A DNA stretch of 39,229 nt from Burkholderiales bacterium (GCA_017989135.1 JAGNQL010000009.1:1-39229), one strand, 5' to 3'. Numbered from the stretch's first letter, positions 9,270 through 18,184 are shown. The notes: a model not told the origin generated them from the sequence alone. A program made the numbers and translations.

Positions 9270-9881
9270 TTACTTCAACAACGCAGTGAGATCCGCAGCA
9301 ATCGCGTCCACGCCGGCCTCATGGCGAATCATCAAACGAATACGCCCAGCCGTGTCGAACGCATACATCTGCGTCGAGTGATCCATGAGATACGTGTTCT
9401 CATCTTTCACCTGCGCCTTCTGATAAATGATTTTGAATTCTTTGGCAGCTGCGGCCGTTTGTTCGTCGGTGCCGTACAGCGCAGCAAAGTTCGGATTAAA
9501 CGCGCGCACGTATTCCGTCAGCGCTTTGGGCTGATCGCGTTTTGGATCAACCGTGACAAACACCACTTGCACGCGCGCAGCGTCGTCTGGCTTCATTTTG
9601 CTCAGCGCCGCGTTGAGCGTGGTCATCGTCGTGGGGCAGTAGTCCGGACAAAACATGTAGCCGAAAAAGATCACCGTCACTTTGCCTTTGAAACTCTCCA
9701 ACGTGCGCGGCTGTTGCGTCGCGGCGTCGTTGAGCGTCAGTGACTTGCCGAACGACGCGCCGGTGATGTCGGTCGCTGCGAATTTAACGCTGGAGCTTGC
9801 CGAGTCGCAGCCCGCAGTGACCGCAAGCAGCGCCACAGCGATGAGACAAACTAGACGGCTGGCGAGCGCGCGCATGGTCAT
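9270..9881 (-). CDS. SCO1/SenC-type copper chaperone lipoprotein
   Basis: SCO proteins deliver copper to the CuA site of cytochrome c oxidase or act as thiol reductases in the periplasm. The ATG at 9881 gives 203 residues and overlaps the upstream stop codon as TGATG, so translation is coupled. The start is a lipoprotein signal (hydrophobic CLIAVALLA, then VTAGC with the lipid-bearing Cys at 25). The copper-binding CxxxC is in FCPDYCP (C78 and C82), and the third ligand is H167 in YLMDHSTQ. The fold is thioredoxin-like (VTVIFFGYMFCP). It is paired with the PCuAC protein upstream, which hands copper over in known systems. No oxidase genes lie nearby in the window. Confidence 0.93.
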   Translation of the reverse strand: MTMRALASRLVCLIAVALLAVTAGCDSASSSVKFAATDITGASFGKSLTLNDAATQQPRTLESFKGKVTVIFFGYMFCPDYCPTTMTTLNAALSKMKPDDAARVQVVFVTVDPKRDQPKALTEYVRAFNPNFAALYGTDEQTAAAAKEFKIIYQKAQVKDENTYLMDHSTQMYAFDTAGRIRLMIRHEAGVDAIAADLTALLK

Positions 9882-10345
9882 CAATGCTTGTGGTCAGCGT
9901 GACTGTGACCCGCCTTTTCGACGACCACTTGCACCGAGATCTCACCGGCTTTTTCAAACTTGAGCGTCAACGGAAATTTCGTGCCATCCTTCAATCCGTC
10001 GGGTAAACCCATCAGCATGACGTGATATCCGCCGGGTTTGAGCTCAAGCTTGCCGCTGGCTGGGATGTCGAGAGATTTGATTTGGCGCATGCGCATCATG
10101 CCAGCCTCGGACACCATCGAATGAATCTGAATTTCCTTGGACACGGTGCCGGTGACGGCAACCAATTTGTCGGCGGCGCCGCTGTTGGAAAACGTCATAA
10201 ACGCTGCGCCATTCTTCACAGCCGACGGCGTCGCGCGCGCCCACGCGTGATCAATGCTGATATTGCCCACTTTGTAGTCCGCCGCGAACGCCGAGGACGC
10301 GACCAACGAAGACAGGAGCGAGAGGAGAGCGAATTGCTTTTTCAT
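9881..10345 (-). CDS. PCu(A)C periplasmic copper chaperone
   Basis: The ATG at 10345 gives 154 residues starting directly with a signal peptide (MKKQFALLSLLSSL..., cleavage near AFA-AD); upstream in-frame codons lack such a signal. The single cupredoxin-like domain carries the family copper-binding pattern: H75 in IHSMVSE, methionines around 83-86 (GMMRM), and H108/M110 in GGYHVMLMG. A His-rich tail (HSHADHKH) ends the protein and could add metal binding. The family binds Cu(I) in the periplasm and loads the CuA centre together with SCO. The stop codon overlaps the SCO start. Confidence 0.92.
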   Translation of the reverse strand: MKKQFALLSLLSSLVASSAFAADYKVGNISIDHAWARATPSAVKNGAAFMTFSNSGAADKLVAVTGTVSKEIQIHSMVSEAGMMRMRQIKSLDIPASGKLELKPGGYHVMLMGLPDGLKDGTKFPLTLKFEKAGEISVQVVVEKAGHSHADHKH

Positions 10346-10418
10346 ACAGGAATACAGGTGAAGTTGAATCAATACAAACGCGTGGACGATGAGATTCGAC
10401 GACAGTGATCGTGACGAA

Positions 10419-11000
10419 CTACTTCGCCCGTGGCACACGTCCCATCAAATAAAACTCGTGGTTGGGCTGCATGCTGCTCATGTTGGCTAACCGATTACTC
10501 ATACCGAAAAACGCGGTGATTGCGCCGACGTCCCAAATGTCGTCATCGGTGAATCCGTGCGCGCGCAGCGCAGCGAAATCAGCTTCGTCCACCGCGTTGG
10601 AATGCAGGCAAATCTTTAGAGCGAAATCGATCATCGCGCGTTGCGCAGCAGTAATTTCCGCCTTGCGATGATTGATCGCCACTTGATCTGCGATACGCGG
10701 ATTCTTCGTGTACACACGAAGGATTGCGCCGTGTGCGACCACGCAATAGACGCAATCGTTCGCGCCACTGGTGGTCACTACGATCATCTCGCGATCCGAT
10801 TTGGAGAGCGCTGGCGTGTCTTTGAGCATCAACGCATCGTGATAGGCGAAGAATGCGCGGCACTCGTCGGGTCGATGCGCGAGCGCGAAAAAAACGTTCG
10901 GAATGAATCCCGCCTTCGCTTGCACTTCAAGCATGCGCGAACGAATGTCCTCGGGGATATTAGCGAGTTCGGGCACAGGGAAACGGGAGATTGGATTCAT
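10419..11000 (-). CDS. AhpD-like alkylhydroperoxidase / peroxidase-related protein
   Basis: The ATG at 11000 (193 residues) gives the family's usual N-terminus (ISRFPVPELANIPEDIR). The carboxymuconolactone decarboxylase/AhpD fold is shown by the redox motif CVYCVVAHG (C83, C86, H90), preceded by REMIVVTTSGAND. The second half, with the TDDDIWDVGAITAFFGMSNRLAN helix, matches the TIGR01926-type 'peroxidase-related' branch. The two cysteines and the histidine probably reduce hydroperoxides; the physiological reductant is unknown. It stands 73 bp upstream of the PCuAC gene on the same strand. A long inverted repeat lies just behind its start. Confidence 0.87.
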   Translation of the reverse strand: MNPISRFPVPELANIPEDIRSRMLEVQAKAGFIPNVFFALAHRPDECRAFFAYHDALMLKDTPALSKSDREMIVVTTSGANDCVYCVVAHGAILRVYTKNPRIADQVAINHRKAEITAAQRAMIDFALKICLHSNAVDEADFAALRAHGFTDDDIWDVGAITAFFGMSNRLANMSSMQPNHEFYLMGRVPRAK

Positions 11001-11009
11001 ATTGACCGA

Positions 11010-11093
11010 TGAGCAAGTGAGCGGTGAACGGCGTGTGGCGTAGCGTGAGAAGTCGAACGGTGGCAGCAAATACTAACCACCGCTCACTGCTCA
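11010..11093. repeat. Inverted repeat between yggX and the AhpD-like gene
   Basis: The arms 11010-11026 (TGAGCAAGTGAGCGGTG) and 11078-11093 (CACCGCTCACTGCTCA) are reverse complements with one bulged base, separated by 51 bp. The element starts 4 bp after the yggX stop in the direction of transcription and ends 10 bp before the AhpD-like start. It could therefore serve as a terminator-like hairpin or a regulatory palindrome. There is no T-run. Confidence 0.65.
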
Positions 11094-11096
11094 CCG

Positions 11097-11369
11097 TTAG
11101 GCCGGAGGCGGCACGTATCCGCTCGCCGTCTCGCCTCCACCTGTGAAGAAGTACTTATCCATTTGCTCGGCCAGATACTTGCGCGCGCGAGGATCAGCGA
11201 GGCCGAGGCGGTTTTCGTTGATGAGCATCGTTTGATGTTTCAGCCACGCGGCCCACGCTTCTTTGCTCACATTTTCAAAAATGCGCTTCCCCAAGTCACC
11301 GGGGTAAGGTGGATAGTCCAAGCCCTCGGCTTCGCGGCCAAGCTTGATGCAGTTAACGGTGCGTGCCAT
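11097..11369 (-). CDS. yggX: Oxidative damage protection / Fe(II)-trafficking protein YggX
   Basis: The protein has 90 residues, the family length, with GGAGAA 5 bp before the ATG. The start ([21 protein letters not shown]) contains the conserved Cys7. The rest, with [28 protein letters not shown] and [17 protein letters not shown], is the full YggX signature. The protein protects iron-sulfur enzymes against oxidants and may move iron(II) in the cytoplasm. It lies 24 bp downstream of argA on the same strand, an arrangement common in Burkholderiales, and is probably co-transcribed with it. Confidence 0.95.
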   Translation of the reverse strand: MARTVNCIKLGREAEGLDYPPYPGDLGKRIFENVSKEAWAAWLKHQTMLINENRLGLADPRARKYLAEQMDKYFFTGGGETASGYVPPPA

Positions 11370-11393
11370 GTGTGTTCTCCAGAAAATGCGGTT

Positions 11394-12758
11394 CTAAATC
11401 TGTTTAACGTAAACCTGCGAAGCGCGCTCAAAGTTGTAAAGCGCTTGTTTCTTCTCAGGCAAATCGGTGATCTTCGCGGGGGTAAATCCGCGCTCGATGA
11501 ACCACGCCGCCGTACGCGTGGTGAGGACGAATAGCGTGTTGATGCCCTGCTCCTTGGCCGCTTTTTGCACTGCCGTCATCAGGCGCTCGCCGTAGCCTTC
11601 GCGCCGGTAGTCGGGGTTCACTGCAAGGCAAGCCAGCTCCGCTTTGTTGGCCTCCGGGAACGGATACAACGCGGCGCAACCAATGATCTGTCCGTCGTGT
11701 TCCGCGAGGAAGAAACGTTCGACTTCGCGCTCGATCATCGCGCGCGGACGCGCCACCAAAATGCCTTGACGCTCAAGCGGCTCGATGATGGAAAGCAGAG
11801 CGCCGACGTCTTCAATTTTTGCGGGGCGCAAATTGTCGAGACTGTCCACTGAAATCATGGTGCCGATGCCGTCGCGCGTGAAGAGCTCTTGCAAGATCGC
11901 GCCGTCGAGCTTGCGCCCAATCAAGTGAGCACGTGCTACGCCCTTCTGACAGGCGCGCACCGCCGCGGACAAAAAGAACTGCACGTCGGAGGCCTGCGGC
12001 GCTTTCTGGGCGATGTCTGCAGCTTCTCGCGTGTAGAGTGTTGAAATGACCGCGCCCTCCGCGTCAAGTACGCCGGGCGTATCGAGCAAGAAGATGAGTT
12101 TCTGTGCTTTCAGCGCAATCGCCGTTTGCGTGGCAACTTCTTCGACGGTGAGGTTAAACGTGTCGCCTGAGGTCGAGTGCCCCAGCGTCGACATCAGCAC
12201 GATATCACCATCTTTAAGGCAATCGTTAATAGCCTGTGCATCAACGCGACGTACTTCGCCGCTGTATTTCATGTCGACACCATCGACTACGCCAATCGGC
12301 TTCGCGACGACAAAGTTGCCGCCAGTCACGCGATTGTGAATTGGGGTGACCGCAGCGGTGCGCGGTGCCATCGACAGTGCCGCCTCGATGCGCGCACGTG
12401 CTCGCGCGCTCGCGCCGATGACGCTACCAAGCTGAGACTCGTCGGTGACGCGAATCCCTCTGTGATATCGACTCTCCATGCCACGTTGCTCTAAGAGCTT
12501 TTCCACCTGCGGCCGCGCGCCATGCACCAGGACGAGACGAATGCCCAAGCTCGCCAACAAATTCAAGTCGGCGATGAAATTGGGGAAGGTATCGTCGGCG
12601 ACCACTTCACCGCCGAACGCGACGACAAACGTCTTGCCGCGAAACGCGTGAATGTAGGGAGCAGAGCCGCGAAACGACGGTACAAACGCGGAAAGTTCGG
12701 TGTTGGGCGCTGCGGCAGTCATAGCCGGTGCGGCCGGGGGTTCAGATTCGGTAGGCAT
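11394..12758 (-). CDS. argA: Amino-acid N-acetyltransferase (N-acetylglutamate synthase)
   Basis: ArgA catalyses the first step of arginine biosynthesis, acetyl-CoA plus glutamate giving N-acetylglutamate, and is usually inhibited by arginine. With the ATG at 12758 the protein has 454 residues; an upstream in-frame start at 12797 looks less likely. Residues ~25-290 are the amino-acid kinase-like domain (FVVAFGGEVVADD, LVLVHGARPQ, GDIVLMSTLGHS, FLLDTPGVLD), which binds arginine in relatives. Residues ~300-450 are a GNAT domain with acetyl-CoA-binding signature (LACLAVNPDYRREGYGERLM) and the closing TRTAAWFIERGF. It lies upstream of yggX and is transcribed divergently from the small membrane protein at 12848. 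Confidence 0.95.
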   Translation of the reverse strand: MPTESEPPAAPAMTAAAPNTELSAFVPSFRGSAPYIHAFRGKTFVVAFGGEVVADDTFPNFIADLNLLASLGIRLVLVHGARPQVEKLLEQRGMESRYHRGIRVTDESQLGSVIGASARARARIEAALSMAPRTAAVTPIHNRVTGGNFVVAKPIGVVDGVDMKYSGEVRRVDAQAINDCLKDGDIVLMSTLGHSTSGDTFNLTVEEVATQTAIALKAQKLIFLLDTPGVLDAEGAVISTLYTREAADIAQKAPQASDVQFFLSAAVRACQKGVARAHLIGRKLDGAILQELFTRDGIGTMISVDSLDNLRPAKIEDVGALLSIIEPLERQGILVARPRAMIEREVERFFLAEHDGQIIGCAALYPFPEANKAELACLAVNPDYRREGYGERLMTAVQKAAKEQGINTLFVLTTRTAAWFIERGFTPAKITDLPEKKQALYNFERASQVYVKQI

Positions 12759-12847
12759 GACCGCGATTCTATCGGCGTACCCCGCGACTGGGCACACAGG
12801 CCCGCTTCCGCCGCATTTTTGCTGGAATTCGGGCTACATTGAGCATC

Positions 12848-13357
12848 ATGATGAGATTTTTGCTTCGCCTCGTTCAATTGCCGCTCGCGCTCGTGGTCAT
12901 GTTCTACGAGTGGGGCTGGGAATCGCTCGGGCACGTTTTTGACTGGCTTGCCAAACGCCCGATTTGGGGGCTCATGGAGCGCGCGATTCGCCGATTGCCG
13001 CCTTGGGCAGCCTTGATGGTGTTTCTGCTCCCTTCGGTGCTGCTGTTTCCGGTGAAGTTATTGGCGTTGTGGTTGGTGGCCAGCGGACAAAAAATCGCGG
13101 GAATCGCACTCATTCTCATCGCCAAAGTTGTCGGCACCGCCATTGTCGCGCGGCTCTTTACGCTTACGCAGCCTGCGCTGCTTCAGCTCGAATGGTTTGC
13201 ACGGTTGTACCGGTGGTTGGTCCCGTGGAAGGACGCGTGGATGGACGCGATACGCGTTAGCTGGCCGTGGCGCGTCGGCCGAGTTATCAAGCGGCGCGTC
13301 AAGCGGGCGACATCGGAGGCGATGCGCGTGATTCGTGCTTGGTTCGTCGCCAGATAG
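12848..13357 (+). CDS. Small membrane protein, uncharacterised
   Basis: The protein has 169 residues from the first of two adjacent ATGs (12848); an in-frame TTG at 12839 is less likely. Hydrophobic segments lie at about residues 5-20 (LVQLPLALVVMFY), 55-82 (ALMVFLLPSVLLFPVKLLALWLVASG) and 85-105 (IAGIALILIAKVVGTAIVARLF). The C-terminal third is Trp- and Arg-rich (RVGRVIKRRVKRATSEAMRVIRAW) and should lie in the cytoplasm. No family name was recognised. It starts 89 bp from the divergent argA and ends 24 bp before the helicase gene, so it may share that transcript. Confidence 0.75.
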   Translation: MMRFLLRLVQLPLALVVMFYEWGWESLGHVFDWLAKRPIWGLMERAIRRLPPWAALMVFLLPSVLLFPVKLLALWLVASGQKIAGIALILIAKVVGTAIVARLFTLTQPALLQLEWFARLYRWLVPWKDAWMDAIRVSWPWRVGRVIKRRVKRATSEAMRVIRAWFVAR

Positions 13358-13381
13358 CACCGCTGTCTTTAAAATCAGGGG

Positions 13382-15607
13382 ATGACGTCCAAGCTCCTCG
13401 CGAACCTTAACGAACCGCAACTCACGGCGGTTACCCTTCCACACACTTCTGCGCTAATTCTGGCGGGCGCAGGCTCGGGCAAAACGCGTGTGCTTACCAC
13501 GCGCATCGCGTGGCTTTTGTCGACTGGGCAGGTGAGTCCATCAGGCGTGCTCGCTGTGACCTTCACCAACAAGGCTGCCAAAGAGATGCTCACGCGTCTC
13601 TCGTCAATGGTGCCATTGAACGTTCGGGCGATGTGGATCGGGACGTTTCACGGATTGTGTAATCGCTTTTTGCGCATGCACTGGCGCGAAGCCGGTTTGC
13701 CGCAAACCTTCACCATCATGGACACGCAAGATCAGCTCTCGCTCATCAAGCGCATCTTGAAGCAAAACAATATTGACGACGAGAAATTCCCGGCCAAGCA
13801 ATTGGCGTGGTTCATCGGCAGCGCTAAAGAAGAAGGCTTGCGTCCGAACGCGGTGGAAGCGTTTGACGATTACACACGAAAGCAGGTCGAGCTGTATCAG
13901 CTCTACGAAGCCACCTGCCAGCGCGAAGGTGTCGTCGACTTTGCCGAGCTGCTGCTGCGCTCGTATGAAGTACTGAGCAAGTTCGAAGCGTTACGCGAAC
14001 ATTACAACGCGCGTTTCCGGCATATGTTGGTGGATGAATTTCAAGACACCAATACGCTGCAATACAAGTGGCTACGTCTGCTCGCAGGCCGCGATACAGC
14101 GGTGCTTGCGGTCGGAGACGACGATCAGTCGATATACGCGTTTCGCGGCGCGAAGGTCGCGAACATGCAACGCTTTGAGCATGACTTTGCACCGGCGAAA
14201 ATTATCAAGCTTGAGCAAAACTACCGAAGCCACGGCAGTATTCTGGATGCCGCGAACGCGCTGATTCGCAACAACAATGGCCGCTTAGGCAAAGAGCTGT
14301 GGACGGACCAAGGGCACGGCGAACCGATTCGCGTGTTCCAGGGTTATAGCGACGGCGAAGAAGCCGCGTTCGTGATCGACGCGGTGAAAGCCGCGATGAG
14401 CGACGGCGTGCCACTAGATGAAATCGCGATTCTGTATCGATCAAACGCACAGTCGCGCATGTTTGAGCATGGCCTCTTCAACGCGCGCATCCCGTACCGC
14501 GTCTATGGAGGATTGCGCTTTTTTGAACGCGCCGAAATTAAGCATGCCATGGCGTATTTGCGGCTCATCAACAACCCAGAGGACGACAATGCATTTTTGC
14601 GCGTCGTGAACTTTCCGGCGCGCGGCATTGGCGCGAAGTCGATTGAAAATTTGCAGCAAGTCGCGCAAGGTACTGGCGTGACGCTGTGGCAAGCCGCATG
14701 CAGCGGCGGTGCCGGGGGCCGCGCGGCAGTCGCAATGGCGCAGTTCATTGGCGTGATCGAAGGAATGCGCATTGCCACCAAAGGCCAAGCACTGCCCGAA
14801 ATCGTGCGTCATTTACTCGACGCGAGCACGCTCAAAGCGCATTACGCCGCCGAGAAAGACGGACAAGATCGCGTCGAAAACTTAGAAGAATTGATCAACG
14901 CCGCGGACAATTTTTTACGCGAAACAGGCGGCGTCGTACACGTTGAAAATCTCGATGGCACGATATCGGAGAGCGACGATCCGGTGACGGCGTTTTTGTC
15001 GCACGCATCGCTTGAAGCGGGCGACACGCAGGCCGCTGAAGGCCGCGCGGCATTGCAGATGATGACCGTGCACTCGGCCAAAGGGCTGGAGTTTGAGTAC
15101 GTATTCGTGACCGGTCTTGAGGAAGGCCTGTTCCCGCATGACAACTCACTCAACGACGATGGCGGACTCGAAGAAGAACGCCGCTTGATGTACGTCGCGA
15201 TTACGCGCGCAAAGAAGCGCTTGCATTTCAGCTACGCACAGATGCGCATGCTGCATGGACAAACACGCTACAACGTGCCGTCGCGATTCCTTGACGAAGT
15301 GCCGGCAGAACTCCTTAAGTGGCTCTCAGCCAAGCCGAAAAATCTTCTGGCGATGGAGCCGCACGAGCCGTTTTCTGACGATGGATCAAGCAACACCAAT
15401 CTCTCTAAATTCGCCGCCTCCATCGGCAGCAATACGCGCACCGATTCGGGGTTTCGCATCGGGCAGCAGGTGTCGCACACGAAGTTCGGCCAAGGCGTGA
15501 TTATCAACGCCGACGGCAGCGGGAAGAACGTACAAGTCGAGGTGAATTTCCGCGACCACGGCATCAAGCGCTTGGCGCTTGAGTACGCCAAATTGACGGC
15601 GATTTGA
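13382..15607 (+). CDS. uvrD: UvrD/Rep-family ATP-dependent DNA helicase
   Basis: The protein has 741 residues, and all superfamily 1 helicase motifs are readable: LNEPQLTAV Q-motif, Walker A GAGSGKTR (29-36), VTFTNKAAKEM, motif II VDEFQDTN (~217), motif III GDDDQSIYAFRGA, QNYRSHGSI, motif V TVHSAKGLEFEYVF and motif VI YVAITRAKKRLHFSYA. The C-terminus carries the small Tudor-like domain of UvrD/PcrA proteins (GQQVSHTKFGQGVI..., VEVNFRDHGIKRLAL). UvrD unwinds DNA 3'-5' in nucleotide excision and mismatch repair. The symbol is by family resemblance; Rep is excluded only by the C-terminal domain. It is convergent with the BPSS1780-type gene. Confidence 0.9.
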   Translation: MTSKLLANLNEPQLTAVTLPHTSALILAGAGSGKTRVLTTRIAWLLSTGQVSPSGVLAVTFTNKAAKEMLTRLSSMVPLNVRAMWIGTFHGLCNRFLRMHWREAGLPQTFTIMDTQDQLSLIKRILKQNNIDDEKFPAKQLAWFIGSAKEEGLRPNAVEAFDDYTRKQVELYQLYEATCQREGVVDFAELLLRSYEVLSKFEALREHYNARFRHMLVDEFQDTNTLQYKWLRLLAGRDTAVLAVGDDDQSIYAFRGAKVANMQRFEHDFAPAKIIKLEQNYRSHGSILDAANALIRNNNGRLGKELWTDQGHGEPIRVFQGYSDGEEAAFVIDAVKAAMSDGVPLDEIAILYRSNAQSRMFEHGLFNARIPYRVYGGLRFFERAEIKHAMAYLRLINNPEDDNAFLRVVNFPARGIGAKSIENLQQVAQGTGVTLWQAACSGGAGGRAAVAMAQFIGVIEGMRIATKGQALPEIVRHLLDASTLKAHYAAEKDGQDRVENLEELINAADNFLRETGGVVHVENLDGTISESDDPVTAFLSHASLEAGDTQAAEGRAALQMMTVHSAKGLEFEYVFVTGLEEGLFPHDNSLNDDGGLEEERRLMYVAITRAKKRLHFSYAQMRMLHGQTRYNVPSRFLDEVPAELLKWLSAKPKNLLAMEPHEPFSDDGSSNTNLSKFAASIGSNTRTDSGFRIGQQVSHTKFGQGVIINADGSGKNVQVEVNFRDHGIKRLALEYAKLTAI

Positions 15608-15618
15608 TGGCTGCTGTC

Positions 15619-15648
15619 GCGGGCGTACGGCGGGCAATGCACGCCCGC
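15619..15648. terminator. Hairpin between convergent uvrD and BPSS1780-type genes
   Basis: A perfect 8-bp stem, GCGGGCGT (15619-15626) and ACGCCCGC (15641-15648), with a 14-nt loop, sits 11 bp past the uvrD stop and 20 bp past the other gene's stop. It is symmetric and could serve both. No T-run follows on either side, so factor-independent activity is uncertain. Confidence 0.45.
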
Positions 15649-15668
15649 TGACGTTGCGGGGCTGCGCG

Positions 15669-16442
15669 CTAGTTCGAGCCCGCGATTTTTTCTACTCGCT
15701 CGTCACGATGAAAAATGCGGCGATAGCTGACATAGTCGCTGATCATCTGAACCGCTGTCATTGGCACGACCATCATGAGCACCACGACGATCTTGAGCGT
15801 AGGGCTGAGCATGTAGAGAATCGGCGACATCACCAGCGTGGCCAACAACAAAAAGCCGAACATTGACAGCGCGTACACGATCATTGCCAAGATGTTCTGG
15901 AAACACGCCTTCGCGGAAATGACAAGCGACTGTACAAAGCTGGCATCCGAGAACACGATGAGCGCCGGTGAGAACCATAGCGCGGCAGTCAGCGGGAGCG
16001 TCAGCGCGATGGTGACAAGCATGAACTGCATGACCGCGTCCGGCGGCAACGCTGCGGCTTCCTGAGCATTTTTAAGTTGCTCCATCGTTAGACCAGAGGT
16101 GGTCAGCCCGATGGCCGCAGCAAGCATCACACCGACTAAATAAACCCCGCCCAACGGAATCAGCGCGCGAAGATTGGATTTGAAGCCTGCGAACAGATGG
16201 CGTATCTCTGGGATTTCGCCGCGCTCGTGGTGCCACGCCGCCGCAAGAAAACCGACCGACAAGATCGGCTTGATGAACATAAAGAGCAAGCCGCCTGTCA
16301 GCAGTGACGACATTTGCAGAATCAGCAAGAACATCGACGCCAACGCTACATAGCGCTGCCAGTGCGCGCGAAAAATCTGCAGCGAGAGTTTCACCCATTC
16401 AAGGCCCTCGCGGGCGGGCACGGGAGCGAAGAACGAAATCAT
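15669..16442 (-). CDS. BPSS1780-type inner-membrane protein
   Basis: The protein has 257 residues. The N-terminus (PVPAREGLEWVKLSLQIFRAHWQRY) and the set of five to six hydrophobic helices (MFLLILQMSSLLTGGLLFMF, LIPLGGVYLVGVMLAAAIGL, FMLVTIALTLPLTAALWFSP, ILAMIVYALSMFGFLLLATL, IVVVLMMVVPMTAVQMI) match the betaproteobacterial family named after BPSS1780, whose function is unknown. Its ATG overlaps the thrB stop as ATGA, so the two are translationally coupled. The C-terminal tail RRIFHRDERVEKIA is charged and cytoplasmic. Confidence 0.8.
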   Translation of the reverse strand: MISFFAPVPAREGLEWVKLSLQIFRAHWQRYVALASMFLLILQMSSLLTGGLLFMFIKPILSVGFLAAAWHHERGEIPEIRHLFAGFKSNLRALIPLGGVYLVGVMLAAAIGLTTSGLTMEQLKNAQEAAALPPDAVMQFMLVTIALTLPLTAALWFSPALIVFSDASFVQSLVISAKACFQNILAMIVYALSMFGFLLLATLVMSPILYMLSPTLKIVVVLMMVVPMTAVQMISDYVSYRRIFHRDERVEKIAGSN

Positions 16443-17404
16443 GAGGCGGCGTCGTTTATCTCGGCAATGGGCCAGAAGCAGGTCTGCTCGATGCGTAGGC
16501 GCAGGATACGCTCGAACACGGAAGGATCGTGCGGCGTGTTGAGTTCGGCTGCGCGCGGCAGATGCAGGTCATACAAGCGCGAGAGCCAGAATCGAATCGC
16601 GGCAGCGCGCAGGAGCGCAGGCCAAGCCATTTGCTCTGCCTCGGACAGGGGACGCTCCGCGACATACGCTTTCAAGAATGCGACGAGTCGTACGTTGTCA
16701 AATTCACCACCTGGAATCACGCACCAATCGTTAGCGGTGATCGCGAGATCGTAGGCAAACTCGTCGGTGGCCGCGAAACCAAAGTCAATCAGGCCGCTTA
16801 GGTTGTCCCCATCGAAGAGCACGTTGTCGCGAAACAAATCGGCGTGAATCGCACCGTTGGGCAGGCGCGTTTGGCGACGTTCGCGCTGAAACTTGATCTC
16901 GTTTTCGATCAACGCATTCTGATCAGCTGTGACGAAAGCTCGCACGGCGCGTGAGGTCGAGAGCGTCCACGCCGGACCGCGCTTGTTGCTGATGCGGGTG
17001 CGAAAATTACGGCTAGCATTATGCAGACGCCCGAGTTCTCGGCCGACGGCAACGCAGTGCACGACCGACGGCTGCATCTGCGGGCGGCCATTGATGCGCT
17101 GGGTGAGCGCAGCGGGGCGCCCATTAAGAATCGAGAACAAGCCGCCAGTGCGATCCGCAATCGGCGTCGGCACGGCCACGCCGGACTTCGCCAAATGCGC
17201 GGTGAAATTCAAGTAGAACGGCAAGTCTTCTGCGGGGACGCGCTCGTAGAGGGTGAGCACATACTCGCCCTCTGTCGTGCTCAGAAAGTAATTGGTGTTT
17301 TCAATGCCTTCGGAAATTGGCGTGAGCGAGCGCACGGCGCCCACTGAAAAGCGCGTGAGCCACGCAGACACTTCGCTCTCGGTAACTCGGGTGAATACTG
17401 ACAT
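16439..17404 (-). CDS. thrB: Homoserine kinase, APH-fold type
   Basis: This enzyme phosphorylates homoserine in threonine biosynthesis. The protein has 321 residues, the usual length of the Pseudomonas/betaproteobacterial ThrB type, which has an aminoglycoside-phosphotransferase fold rather than the GHMP fold of E. coli ThrB. Visible marks: the N-terminal ITPISEGIENTNYFL-like segment (here LTPISEGIENTNYFL), the ATP-binding EYVLTLYER, catalytic loop GAIHADLFRDNVLF and metal-binding GLIDFGFAATDEFAYDLAI with NDWC. It is the first gene of a coupled pair with the membrane protein at 15669. No threonine leader peptide is visible in the 106 bp upstream, which contain only a small GACCCC/GGGGTC hairpin (17474-17493). 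Confidence 0.93.
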   Translation of the reverse strand: MSVFTRVTESEVSAWLTRFSVGAVRSLTPISEGIENTNYFLSTTEGEYVLTLYERVPAEDLPFYLNFTAHLAKSGVAVPTPIADRTGGLFSILNGRPAALTQRINGRPQMQPSVVHCVAVGRELGRLHNASRNFRTRISNKRGPAWTLSTSRAVRAFVTADQNALIENEIKFQRERRQTRLPNGAIHADLFRDNVLFDGDNLSGLIDFGFAATDEFAYDLAITANDWCVIPGGEFDNVRLVAFLKAYVAERPLSEAEQMAWPALLRAAAIRFWLSRLYDLHLPRAAELNTPHDPSVFERILRLRIEQTCFWPIAEINDAAS

Positions 17405-17510
17405 GCCAACAGATACGGGAAATTTGCAGAAAGTCGGCAGCGCGTGAAATTACATCAGGCGCACCGACGGGTAGACCCCCAACGCTCGGGGTCACGCGAA
17501 TCGGAAACGA

Positions 17511-17909
17511 TTAGAAGCGCAAGAGCTCCCAGAGCGATGGCGAGACACGCTTTCCGGCGTTGTCAGCTTGCCGGTCGTTTCGGCCAGCCGCGGGGTCAAC
17601 CACGGTGTAGCTCCTGCCGCCGCCCACGCTGACTTTCGCGCTCGCTAAGCGCCCTTGTATGCGCTCTTCGTCAACGGTGACCAGAGAATCCGACGACCGG
17701 CCAACAGCCGTCGACGTATTGCTGATCGAGGTTTCCTTGGCGAGCTGTGGCGCACCGTCAGGCGCATCAACTCGCGCGGCCGTCGATGCCTGCGCGGGCG
17801 ATTGTGCGGGCTGAGCAAATGCGCACGAAGCGGACAGCGCGACCAACAGCGCCGCAGCAACGCGTGTGCACTTCGTGCTGCGGGAAAAGCGGTTCATGTC
17901 ATCGTTCAT
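17511..17909 (-). CDS. Exported hypothetical protein
   Basis: The protein has 132 residues. A basic start (MNRFSRSTKCTR) is followed by hydrophobic AALLVALSASCAFA and a cleavage site before QPAQSP, so it is exported. The mature part begins with a low-complexity Ala/Gln/Ser stretch (about residues 33-70). A short conserved-looking C-terminal block follows (RLASAKVSVGGGRSYTVVD, then NAGKRVSPSLWELLRF). No domain was recognised; it does not match the DUF2782 proteins often found near thrB. It is 106 bp upstream of thrB on the same strand, and copy 2 of the 120-bp repeat lies ~100 bp behind its start. Confidence 0.65.
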   Translation of the reverse strand: MNDDMNRFSRSTKCTRVAAALLVALSASCAFAQPAQSPAQASTAARVDAPDGAPQLAKETSISNTSTAVGRSSDSLVTVDEERIQGRLASAKVSVGGGRSYTVVDPAAGRNDRQADNAGKRVSPSLWELLRF

Positions 17910-18010
17910 AGTGGTTTCATTGTAACGGTGTAGCCGCCTCTGATTCGAGTGCCGAGCGGCGATTTCCGCGCGCGCAAATATCGGAGCGAAGCGCAGTTTT
18001 TTGAACGCTT

Positions 18011-18130
18011 ACAGCTTTTGCGCCGTAGCGACTGCCCAGTGGTCGATTGCAGCGATTTTCCACATTAGTCGACTACAGACAAAATTTGACTAAAAACGCC
18101 AGCCAGCTGTCGATAGGGCTATAAAGCTGT
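18011..18130. repeat. 120-bp inverted-terminal repeat element, copy 2 of 3
   Basis: The left end ACAGCTTTTGCGCCGTAGC leads into GACTGCC. The right end GGGCTATAAAGCTGT is its imperfect reverse complement. The length is the same as copies 1 and 3, and the interior is AT-rich (AGACAAAATTTGACTAAAAA). It sits between the start of the exported protein at 17511 and the stop of ispF, 54 bp past the latter. Confidence 0.75.
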
Positions 18131-18184
18131 TTCGCCCATCCTGATGGCGAGCGGGGAGGTCCGCGACGAGTTTGCGTTGGCGTG

